Of a stretch of 64,000 nt of DNA, positions 24,120 through 34,270 are shown piece by piece. Position 1 is the stretch's first letter; each line of letters opens with the position of its first letter. The DNA lies in the NCBI GenBank assembly GCA_936450465.1, contig OW388296.1:18828526-18892525 (forward strand), in the 5' to 3' direction. The position numbers and the translations under genes were made by a program. The notes below the pieces were generated by a model. That model made no database searches. It was not told the origin of the DNA and saw only the letters and a list, made by a program, of their open reading frames with translations. The stretch comes from Gibbula magus. Its lineage: Eukaryota > Mollusca > Gastropoda > Trochida > Trochidae.

Positions 24120-24510
24120 CAAAAGGTCTTAAGGTCCTTACCCCTCTGACCTATCTTTGAGGCCAGAGATAAAATCCCCTACAAATAAAGACATACTTGA
24201 AGATTTAATTCATCACTGTTGTTTCCTTTAAATTACCTCCCTTTGAAGAACACATAAAATATCAAGATGAAAAAGCGTTTCAGGTCTTGATCCCTGTTAG
24301 CTTTATTTAGAGTTGCGGGGTTACGAAATCTACAAGTTTGAATCCCCATTGGCCAAGGAGTCTGTACACACAATTTCAGCTCCCTAGACCAAGTGGTTCT
24401 GGAGAAGAAGATAAAAAAGCGAAAAGTTTACAGACGGATGGATGGATGGACAGACGGACGGACAGACTGACGCCGGACACCATAAGCACATCGGGCCTTC
24501 CATGCCAGAT
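24120..24510 (+). repeat. dispersed-repeat remnant with GACG-rich tail (B1)
   Basis: The stretch TCAGCTCCCTAGACCAAGTG, GGTTCTGGAGAAGAAGAT and AAAAGTTTACAGACGG, followed by GACGGACGGACAG and GACGCCGGACACCATAAG, is the consensus-like tail of a repeat seen widely in molluscan DNA. The open frames here on both strands are by-products. B2 has the same block at about 49160-49545. Confidence 0.5.
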
Positions 24511-26639
24511 GAGCTAAAATCTCCATTCAGACACATTGGAAGTTCAAGTATGCAAAGAAAAGGCAGTTTAATATGCTTGTTCATGTTAAGCTTATCAGTA
24601 GATGAACATGAGGTCGTTAGATAATGGATTTGTTACAGAAAATAAACTGTATCACTGGACAGTGGATAGTACCAAATTTAGTTAATGATATTCAAAACGT
24701 AGTCATCTTGTCATATATAAAACATGACCTTGACATAGATATTGTGTGATAGTGGAAATTCATGGTGTGTGTGTTAAAAAGCAAATGTTTTTTTGTAAAT
24801 GTAGATGTGACATTTTGTTTTACAGTTTTATAATTGCTTTTGTGTCGTAGGTTTTAAGTAATTAAAACACTGAACTGCATTACGTTATAAAATAAGTCGA
24901 CTTCAAGCCAGAAGCACTGGTTGGGACATTGTCTTTAGATGAAGGACTACAGTCCTCAAATCCCGTTTTCAGTGTACGTTAACATTGACTTTCAATGCAC
25001 TTCTGCTCATAGATGAAATCTTATCTGAATAGGTGACTTGTTTTGTCATGAATGAAACTTTTAAAGCATTTCTGCTATTGATGCGATATTTGAAGATAGT
25101 TCATTTGTTACATATTGTTTGAGATATCTTTTTGATAAGTATCTCAAAAAATAGAATCTCCTCTAAATGCATTTACAACTTTTATTTATTTCCTTTCATT
25201 TTCATTGTTTATGTTAAATATACTGTATTTGTCAAACGAGAAATTAACAATCCCCAGCATCACCTTCCTCAAGAAGTCAGATGTTTTACAGAATTCAGCA
25301 TTCCGGCAACTTGTATTGGTCTTTAATTTTTTGATATAATAATTGTCTTAGTGCAAACAATAACTTCAACATGGGTAATCAAATAGAACTAACTGCATTA
25401 TCTAAGACCAACTTGGTTGTTGCCGAGTGCAGATTTTGTATAATAATAAAACACGTATTTGAAGAAGACACACTTATGCATGTGTATTAAGGCATATTAA
25501 TATTTTAGTAGCCAATAAATGTTATGATTTCACTGCATAGACTTTTGTAATTTAAGGCACTTCATTTAGTAATGTATGTCTTATATACATATTTACAACT
25601 TATTCAAGTGTGTTTATTAATGGTGAGTCATCTTTAAGGGATTAATAATATTAGGTTCCAGTTCATGTAGAATGCATGTCCACATGGCTATCGATCACTT
25701 CGGTCATATAAAAGCTTGAATTAACATATCCTTATACTTAAAAGTGATAATCTTCAACACTAAATTATCACATTTTCTTCTCTGCAGAGAGATAATGAAT
25801 TTCAGGTTGTAAACAGTCTGGACAACAAACCCCATGTGTTGTAATAATATTTCTGATACCACTTGGCAACCTAGCCGATATTAATCACTTAGGCAATTTG
25901 ACTGTCCAAGTTCAGTCCAGTATTGATTTAATGTCTCCAAGTCAAATCATAAGATAAACCAGCAGTGGCAAAAGCTTCCAAGCAACCAATGAGACATACA
26001 TAACCATATCAAGCTATATTGATATTTTATATAAAAAAAATTTTGATGTGAAGATTTGCAAATATGCGATATCGTGTTGACCATGTGTGTTTGCGTCGAA
26101 TTTGGAGTTGCTAAATTTTCGTCAACATGATGCTCTTAAAAATCCGTTTTGCCAATGTTCGAGATTGTGTATCATTGCATTTATGGTTAAGTGACCATCA
26201 CACATTTCATCACTACAGTAATATGAAATCACACTTAATACGGATCATTCATTATTAATATATCGAAGCTTTATCAGCAGCAGGGCGTGGACTACATTGT
26301 GATCAAATAAGGTTCAATGGAGGATGCACTATTTGAAGTTATCCTTACTCAAAACATGGAATGGCATTTATTGCCTGTTGGCAAACTTTCTACAAAGGTC
26401 TGTTCAAGAGTTCTCTATGCTATCACATAGCCTAACATAGAATAAACTCTTAACTACTTTGTTTAAACATTCATGAATTGTCGTTCTCATTTTATTGCTT
26501 GAGTTGTTACTTAATGACCCTTGAAACTATTTTCATTAATTATTCATAATATGATTATTGAATGGAGTTGACGTTATAAACATAAGCATCATAAACATTC
26601 TTAGAAGGCTACTCATTATACACACTTCATTTGGTCAGG

Positions 26640-26874
26640 TCATTCTTGAATTCAAAGTCTTCTTTCCTCAGACAAAAGGTTATCATATACTCATAATTCA
26701 TATGCTTAATTACCCCGTCGTCCCAGCTGCATATTGAGCCTAGAAGTCATTTTGCATCAAACGCAGTATCCTTACAAACAGCGCAGTAAAGTATTATACA
26801 AAGTGTTACACGCTTCCCTTGGCGACCATATATGCCCGAAGTCATTACTTAAAGAATTTAGTCACCTTAGCTAA
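26640..26874 (+). pseudogene. paralogous ORF family 2, plus copy (B1)
   Basis: Same family as 10976-11185 but in the opposite direction. The end reads KVLYKVLHASLGDHICPKSL then LKEFSHLS and TAA (26872-26874). One C is missing in TTACCCCGTCG compared with B2 (TTACCCCCGCCG), which shifts the frame, so the B1 copy is broken. The inverted similarity to A extends past the stop (AACTTCTCTATTGATT) to about 27030. Confidence 0.25.
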
Positions 26875-27370
26875 CTTCTCTATTGATTAAGTGCCGCCCA
26901 CTATTAAATCTGTGATAGATTCGTCAAATAAGTACCCTGTCTAAACAGGGGTATACATGTAGTTGTGTTGAAAATGGAAAAAAAGAAAAAGTGGTGGTGG
27001 GAGGAGGGAGGAGGGGGTAGTTTGAGACATATAGTAATTGTAAAGAATTTTACATTTTGGTATCATGATATCCTTTATTTTAGCATAGTTTTCAGAGCCA
27101 ATGGTTTGCTGAATTCTGAATGTTAAGGTATCCTTCATCGTTATTTACAATGTACAAACAAAGAAAACCTAGGATGTTTTCCAAACTCTTATGTATTTGT
27201 AGTCCCTCTATCCATCATAGGTCCCTGAAAAACGAAAGTGTCATCACATTTCAGATTCGTTGTCAGCTTCAATAAGGGTCACCAGGGCAACGCACTAACA
27301 CATATAGTTTAGTTGATACATAAGATTTTCTTTTCAAAGACACGCTAGTGTGTGCAGTATAAAATATAGA

Positions 27371-27718
27371 AAATGCAATCGTCATATATTCATTCTCAGG
27401 TACTTCTCCTTCCATTGTTATCAAACGTGATGAACTTTTGGTCCGTATAAGTTAAATGACAAAACCACTTCAAACCACACCAAAGATTGTTTTGCTTGGC
27501 ATTCTGTTGTTCAGAGGGAGAGTAAGGAACTTTTCTTGTTTTGAAAATGCAATCGTCATATATTCATTCTCAGGTACTTCTCCTTCCATTGTTATCAAAC
27601 GTGATGAACTTTTGGTCCGTATAAGTTAAATGACAAAACCACTTCAAACCACACAAAAGATTGTTTTGCTTGGCATTCTGTTGTTCAGAGGGAGAGTAAG
27701 GAACTTTTCTTGTTTTGA
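27371..27718. repeat. 174-base tandem duplication, two near-identical units
   Basis: AAATGCAATCGTCATATATT at 27371 recurs at 27545, and the two units differ at about one position. B2 has a single unit near 54214, so this duplication is private to B1 and recent. Confidence 0.9.
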
Positions 27719-27936
27719 TCAAACGTCCTGATCAACCGATGTCATAGTAACTTAAGATACATAAGACAAGTTGGAGAGCTACCAGTGTTTCCTATGAGGC
27801 AGTGTGAAGTTACTTATTCGTTATTGGACATTGGACATTGGACACTGGACATTCGATTTTTCCAGTTACTTATTCAAAACAATTATCTGAAAAAGCACTA
27901 TGGAACAATCTATCACAACCTATGTATACTCATTTT

Positions 27937-28305
27937 AAAGAAAATTCAATTTCCTTTCCAACGAGGTATGTTGTTTGATTCGCAAAAAATCAGACTGTAC
28001 CGTAAATTACGAAATAAGGGCGATGGGGTTAGTAAAATCAAGCCAAAAGGGGAAGTAAATATTTAAATGGGTACCAACGAATATTTGCACCACCATCTAA
28101 GGATACCCAAATGAAAGACAATTCAATTTCCTATCCAATGAGGTATCTTACATGATGTTTGATAGGGGCTGTGATACCGTAAAATGCGAAATAACGTCAC
28201 TAGGTAGTATACATATTAGCTCTGTAATGAGTTTTTCACAATCAAACTAGTCTGAGGGTACCAAGAAATATTTGCCCCACCATCTAAGGCTATCCAAATG
28301 AAAGA
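27937..28305. repeat. diverged tandem repeat of about 187 bases across the B1/Y boundary
   Basis: CACCATCTAAGGATACCCAAATG at about 28089 recurs as CACCATCTAAGGCTATCC at about 28277; AAATTCAATTTCC.T.CCAA. GAGGTAT occurs in both units. The B2/A3 junction at 54653 falls inside this repeat, so it may have served as the breakpoint. Confidence 0.65.
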
Positions 28306-29685
28306 TCGGTTTGTTTGGGTCGGTTCACCCCGTTTTGAGTGGAACCGGTTTTGGTACGAACTGATCCGGAACCTTGGAGAAAATTACCTACATTTGCATG
28401 TAGTTACTATAAAGTTGCAATAAAGTTGTTACGGTAAGATACCCGAACTATTCAAGTATGACAAATGTATCAGGGATGTAAAGTGATAGTAGAAAACTCT
28501 TTTCGAGATTTATTGCTTTTGCTAGGAATGAAATATCGACGTTTTCCTCGATTTTTGTCGTTGTATCGCTGAGACATTTGGCCCACTTGAGTTTGACGAG
28601 CAAAAAATCGTGTTTGAACTTTAGAAATAATGGACCGATAGTGTTGATGTTTGTTTTAATCGAATGGGTAATCACTGTCCTTTAATTCTACAATGTATTT
28701 TAGGTGTACAAAGTGTGTTAACATTTTGAATTTGGACTTGATTGGACATGGGGTAAAATTGGCGTTGCATCCCTTTCTTTATTTATAAGTATAGGTATAT
28801 CGCATCGTAGTATTGAACCTAGGAACTGTTTGTTTTCAGCAATACAAGCCCCTGTGTATTTTATTGATTGATACGATGGTGCACTGTTTCGGGTCATTTA
28901 TTACGTGAATGTGATTGCTCTAATCTTGAATTGAAAAAGGTAAAATCTCTGATGACTGATACTACAACCAATAGTTTTTTTATACGACCAGAACATGCCG
29001 TCACTGGATAAAGGCTAAGTCATTTGCAGTTGCTATATGACCAACTGAATGTATCTGATTCAATGTCCTTAATTAGCATTGATCACTGTTATCGGATATG
29101 AAACCGCCAGTGACTGCATTAGAGAATTGTTCCACATTCAGTAGGTTTTTGGCGCAACGAAACATTAACATTCAATGCAGTACTACCCATGGATGCTTCT
29201 TTCAGTTGATGATTGAAGATTTGACCATAATATAAAATATAAAATAATGAAATATATGTTATTGTCCAATACAGGAAAGGTTTGTTGTACATAAAGTACT
29301 CCCGAAACCAACGGTGGAATGCTGTGCAAATCTTATTTGGGAACATGCCATTAACACTGCATATTTTTTTAGAAGTTAAAATGTAAATGAATTTTATTTA
29401 AGCTTAGCAGCTCTTAGGTACTTCGAGCCTATGAAAAATTCACACACACAAAAAATAAATTCATTGCTAAATGGACATGTAATATAAAATAAATATATTC
29501 ATATCTACACAAAGAAGTAAAGAAGACTAGTATGAACAGCTTTGAATTAAATAATGGATAAGCATGTTTAACGAAAGTTTTAGTTGACCGTATCATTAAA
29601 TAATGGTAAGAATAAGCAAAAGTCAAAATCTATTGTAGATATTTATCTTAGCACACTTGACAGGCTCATTAACTTGTTAAACAGC

Positions 29686-29797
29686 AGGGGGCCGTTTAAC
29701 TAACCGATCTCAGCCCTATGATCAATCTTAGCCAATGATAGAAGATGGGCCTACGATTCATCTTAGGGCTAATATTGGTTAGTGGAACGACCCCCTT
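29686..29797. mobile_element. short MITE with 40-base inverted ends
   Basis: The left end AGGGGGCCGTTTAACTAACC pairs with the right end, whose reverse complement reads AAGGGGGTCGTTCCACTAAC, and the pairing continues through AGCCCTA.GAT. The sequence belongs to the GGGGGCCGTTTCA type of foldback repeats, which contain CTTAG motifs. Confidence 0.7.
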
Positions 29798-30138
29798 AGC
29801 GTAGATCTTAGAAGCTCTTAGCACAGTGACTACTGTTGTCTTCAATCATTGCCTATAAGATATACATGTATATGTATGTAGTACAAATGACTATTTTAGA
29901 ACTAAATGAGCTTCAAAATCTAAACCCAAATAAGTTTCCTCCTCTCACTTCTTGGGTACTTTGATTACCAACTGTAGCTGTAAGCAAATTCTGTCAGCAT
30001 GTTGCATTGAGCAATCGAGACAGGAGCACGAATATGCCTGTAAGGTGTCTTCGAATATTTCCCCACAGCTGCCAGGCAGTGTCTACACAAAGGGATCTCT
30101 TCCTGATTTATCTCTGATTTCAATAGCCTTTCTTGACA

Positions 30139-30357
30139 TTAAGTCGATATGACAATATGTTTACCAGCTCCAGAAATTGCTAAAGTGATTAATACTCTCG
30201 AGTGGATAAGCCAGGGAATGTCACCACACAACACTGACCTTCCGGGAAACCGAAGTGTTCTACAGAGATGCATGTACCATTGACTCAAGGAAAGACATGT
30301 CTTGCATTTATTAATTTTTTCATCAAGGTTATAATGTATAACGTTTTTGATAAGCAT
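30139..30357 (-). pseudogene. paralogous ORF family 2, minus copy (Y)
   Basis: A 72-codon frame ends in WYMHLCRTLRFPGRSVLCGD then IPWLIHSRVLITL. It lines up with the A copy (WMLQLIVQSLHRQGNKGICR, RVIHFPWRPHLPTVI) in spacing and at W, L, C/R, PW and H. The downstream bases ATTGAAATCAGAGATAAATC match A (ATTGAAATCAGTGATAAATC). More diverged than the A/B pair. Confidence 0.25.
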
Positions 30358-31114
30358 GCCATTTTAAAAGCGAACAGATGTCGAATCGGGTTTTTTAATC
30401 ACACTGTATGTAGATAATCTCATTAAGTGAGAGACTTGGTGAGATTCAATGTTTCGTTCAAAATCCATCTCCATTACTTTATAGCATTGTCATTATATGT
30501 TTGACCCCATAACATGTTGAGTCATAACTTGATGAAGTTAAACATTGTAATTGAATGTTGTTGAGATTGACTGGGCATTGTGGAAAATCTACTGTCAAAC
30601 GGTATATCCTAAAATATATATTTAATCTCACACAAGCGATATATCCAACAAAACCCAAGTTTGGATAATACATACAAAACCACATATTCGTTTACGTTTG
30701 GGTGGACGAGTTCATTGTGAGATTCGCACTCCACCCGCAGAGTCGGGCACCAAGCACAAACCAATAACCCAACAACAGCTATTCAATGTTATATTGATAA
30801 GGTACTTTAAGGTGAATGTACCAAGTACGTGTATAATGTGTGATGCTCTCCCATTCAATGCCTTCTCTGTTGATATTTCACAACAGTAACGTCCATTTTA
30901 ATATAATGGTATCGGATATTCAACGTCTTAGACCTCATTTACATTGGCGTCAATAATTTGTTTACAGTTTCATTTTCACAGCTATATAGAATATATTATG
31001 GTAGTGTCAATGTTATACTATATTTATGACACGAGTCGAGTCTAAATAGTGTCGAGAGATTTTAGGACTTATTTCATTCGAGTTGATTAGTTAAAAACGT
31101 GGCATCGGAACAAA

Positions 31115-31340
31115 TTAGAGCACAGTCACATGCTTTCGTCCAATCATATGATAGTATTGTGGTCACGTGGGGTACAGTTATATTCCGATTGTCTGGTTGC
31201 GTTCGGGTATCATGCTCGTAGCAGTACATTATAAATGTACGGTTTGAGAGGGTGAGACTCGGTTGGCACCTCACCCAACCCTCTCAAACCCGTACATTTA
31301 TCTCCCGCTAATGTACTGCTACTCGTCCTCTATCTATTAC
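31115..31340. mobile_element. element E, internally deleted copy (Y)
   Basis: The left 110 bases (TTAGAGCACAGTCACATGCT, CGTCCAATCATATGATAGTA, GTCTGGTTGCGTTCGGGTAT) match A1 5874-5985. They then pass directly into the terminal foldback (GTAGCAGTACATTATAAATG to GCTACTCGTCCTCTATC). The 1.2 kb with the mini-gene is missing. The flanks differ from those in A, so this is an independent insertion. Confidence 0.6.
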
Positions 31341-31827
31341 ACAGAAACAAAACTGTCTGTACTTTTTTCTTCATTGGTTACTTTTATATGAGTCTGAAAT
31401 GTTGATTTATCAGAGTCCAAAATTGAAGCTGGATTTTCAACTACCACTTAAACAATATTTATGTTATAAGCCAAAGGCATTTATACTTTTTAATCTTCAA
31501 CAAGGTTTGGTTTTTATTCAGGGTCATTTATTCTTATTTATATCTTAAAAAATGAAAGGATGTTCATTTGGAAACAATTGCAGGAAGATTTTCCACACTG
31601 GAAGCTTTTAAGAAACATTGTAATCAGTTGTTATTGCAATTGACACCAACATGCCGTCGCAGCATAAGTGTTCCAACCACTATGCAAACTAAGGTAATCG
31701 ATATGTGGTTTATTTGTCACACCTTAACTTAGGTACTAAATCTACATTAGAATAATGAGTAACATCGTTGAAGTTTCATGCGATATCAATATGTATATAT
31801 AATTCAAGATTTTAATATGTTCCCCTA

Positions 31828-32061
31828 TTATGCATCACGCAACAGTCTCACAAATAAAAGCAAAGAAGTAAACTCCTTATCCAACTCAACGAATATTTGA
31901 ATTTCTTCCCTTAAAGGCAGTTCCCAAGGGAAATCTGTAGCAGCAAGCATCTCCCATTGATCATATTCATGGCTTATGTTGATGTCAGCAGCTGCCAGAC
32001 GCTGGAGATTACTGCTTGAATATAAGGAAGGGGAGACAATTAGGCGACCCTTGAGATCACA
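31828..32061 (-). CDS. unidentified coding-like terminal exon (Y)
   Basis: The minus strand is open for 77 codons from just after TAG (32062-32064) to TAA at 31828-31830. The peptide has ordinary protein composition, unlike the surrounding AT-rich translations: CDLKGRLIVSPSLYSSSNLQ, then RLAAADINISHEYDQWEMLA, ATDFPWELPLREEIQIFVEL, and DKEFTSLLLFVRLLRDA. The local GC content is higher than in the flanks. The AG at AATAATAG|TGTG could be the 3' splice site. The reading direction points away from A2, whose edge lies 170 bases upstream, so any preceding exons would have been displaced by the rearrangement. No family recognised; transposon-derived coding sequence is possible. No second copy in the window. 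Confidence 0.4.
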   Translation of the reverse strand, partial: CDLKGRLIVSPSLYSSSNLQRLAAADINISHEYDQWEMLAATDFPWELPLREEIQIFVELDKEFTSLLLFVRLLRDA

Positions 32062-32950
32062 CTATTATTATGCACCTTACTGACAACCAGAAAACGTTAT
32101 TTTGAAGCTATGTTCATTATAATTTAAAGGTACATCCATTGTGTTGTTGGGGGTCAAATATGCCGAAGGCATGATATGTATGGACTTTGCAGAAGTAGTT
32201 CGTGTATTTGACCTTTGACTTGCTTTGCACATTTATTAGATTTTAATACAATTAGAAATATTCCATAGATTGTTCATAATCGTAATGAATACATCTTCAC
32301 AACCTCACAGGCGTAACGAAAATATTTCCTTATCTTCTCTTTCCGCCCTTGACCTCAACCCTCTCATTTTCAGTGCTAAAATTTTAACATACTGCAGGCT
32401 AATCGGATATGCAACTCAGAGGACAGTTGTATTGCCTTTGTGACTGTGTCGATCTTCGCTTATTTTGAATTGGTTCCGAATGTAAACGGCGATTCCATTG
32501 GCTGTATGTTAACAGATGGTAAAGGACGTAACTCGTGATCAAAAAAGGTTTCGCTGATTCGTTTCACCACTCCTGTCTAGATTGAAGAGAGATCTCGATA
32601 CATTTTCACCTTGCCGTGGGAATATATATATATATAAGAATATATCTTAGTCAATTTTTAAAGTTATAAATCGAAGACACGTAATCAGATCAACAGTATT
32701 ATAAATCACAAAAAGTAAATTTTGCCAGATATTTAACTGTCATTTGGACTTTCATCTGAAATAAAGGGAAAATACATTTTTAATCAACGTTATGTAATGC
32801 CGTATCTTTCAAAATATCGTTTTATCAAAATACAATATTTTTAAGTAAGAGAAAAGCGGCTGAGGGTGCGTTTTAGAATTATCACAGTATCTAATCAGGT
32901 CATGGTTGGTACGATGCACGAAAATACTATCCATAATGAGGGAAGTGATT

Positions 32951-32995
32951 GATTATATCAGGGACATTATATACATATAAGGTCCCTGATTATAT
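32951..32995. mobile_element. 30-base hAT-like remnant with target duplication
   Basis: A1 reads TGATTATATGAAGG. Here TGATTATAT is followed by CAGGGACATTATATACATAT, then AAGGTCCCTG and ATTATATGAAGG. The insert begins CAGGGAC and ends GTCCCTG and is flanked by a 7- to 9-base direct repeat, depending on where its end is drawn. hAT elements have CAG-type ends and 8-base duplications, so this is probably a tiny deletion derivative. Confidence 0.55.
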
Positions 32996-34122
32996 GAAGG
33001 GGATGAGGGAAAGGATTAATCATTTACAAAGTCACTGAGTGCACTGCGGTGCAATCAAATTTAGTTACAGTTTTCTTATCATTGGATTCTTATTATAACG
33101 TAAATCTGATTAGAAAACCTCTGAGTCATATTAATTAGGGCCACTGGAATTAAATATCTTATGGCCAGACAAATTAACTACATTTTGGAGACAAAATGAC
33201 TAATGTCATGAGAGAGAGAAAAAAGTTGGTAAATGAGATATTGCCTGGTATGTTAAGGCCAATACAGAAGGCAATGAATTATATAATAAAAAGAAAAACA
33301 AAAACTTTTGGTTCTATTCGTACACCGGGTCCTGAATAACGACATTTGTCGATTGTAATTGTAGTTGAACAAAGGGGCATTGTTGCGACGGTGTAACCAA
33401 TTGGTCTATCTAATACTTATTGGCAAGGTGTAGACAGATATACAGACAGCTTCAGGATGTAAACTGCCACAACAAAATCCTACAGATAACGAGGTTATAC
33501 AATAGAGACCGTTCTACACGTTATACAGTTTGAGCTGGTTAAAATGATCTTTTAAAGAATAAATAATTATTTACCTAAAGAAATATCAATCTATGAAACA
33601 AACCAAATTGAGAGCAGTCAAAGGATTTCATTATTATATTTCCCGCAGCCCAAAGACAATTGTGAAGTGCTAATATATTTCTATTTTACACCTTAACTGG
33701 TAATAGTTAATCCACAATGAGACAGACACGTTGCGTAGCATGGCAAAAAGAGAGAAACTTATGAGGAAAGAGTCACAGAAGTTCAGTTTCATTATCCTAT
33801 GGGACTAATATCAGCAATAAAATACATTTTGTATGCGAATATTGTAGATTTCATACGAGGGTACATATTGCGTTTTTTTACAAAAGTTTAAGAATACCTT
33901 TAATCTATGAGCGCATTGAAAGCTGCATTTTTTAAATGTTTTTAAAAAATAAAGGATTTTACTGACAAATCAGTGATGTACATGGATTTGTTAAAATTGT
34001 AGATTCGTTTGGACAAACTAATGTAAATGAACTCTCATCATTAGTTTTTTTTAAACTCGATTTGGAATTTCTCTTCTGTGAAATAAAAGGCACAAACAGT
34101 TGATTTCGTATTGCCCTTGCAG

Positions 34123-34270
34123 CTTGTTGTCAGATTGGAAATCAAGGTGTTTCAATTACATGAATGGAAATACATTTGACCTCCAGCCAAACTTCCGCTG
34201 TGTTATGGCAATCAATATTCCTCTCGTATGGATGATTTCAGATTGTCACAGCAATGTCTTGTTCCTCTGA
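34123..34270 (+). CDS. exon family 1, A2 copy
   Basis: Same acceptor, phase and 48-residue frame as 3373-3520, with stop TGA at 34268-34270. Residue changes against A1 include KAR to KSR, MVS to MIS and HTN to HSN. The open frame is intact here as in A1. Confidence 0.35.

Larger units (their letters stand above)
17980..27955 (+). repeat. segmental repeat B, copy 1
   Basis: First of two direct copies of segment B, beginning TTTAAAATAGCAATGGGA (matches 42181) and ending in AAAGAAAATTCAATTTCC (matches 54640). B1 has about 0.37 kb (about 18075-18455) missing in B2. It lacks four insertions found in B2 (151-base array, 146-base element, TA-flanked MITE, foldback). Its left part, about 19600-21870, is a diverged paralogue of A 2950-5430: shared landmarks include GGACTAA..TCAG, TTTCGTATT.CCCTTGCAG, GAATTGTATCCGTT.CC, CTACAGTGTA and ATATTGAT. 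Outside the listed candidates I see no gene in it; runs such as 20030-23300 and 25000-26600 are AT-rich and unremarkable. Confidence 0.92.
27956..32232. other. Y: single-copy spacer between B1 and A2
   Basis: Not repeated between B2 and A3. It holds a short foldback (29686), a family 2 relative (30139), a deleted element E (31115) and an unidentified coding-like exon (31828). The rest (28306-29685, 29798-30138, 30358-31114, 31341-31827) is AT-rich. A piece near 29150-29220 (ACATTAACATTCAATGCAGT) is a distant relative of B 24980-25040. Confidence 0.6.

Noticed and set aside
24384..24624. Frames on both strands around the GACG tract
   Set aside because: They come from a simple-sequence tract and a dispersed repeat tail; the same frames recur at 49413-49662 for that reason.
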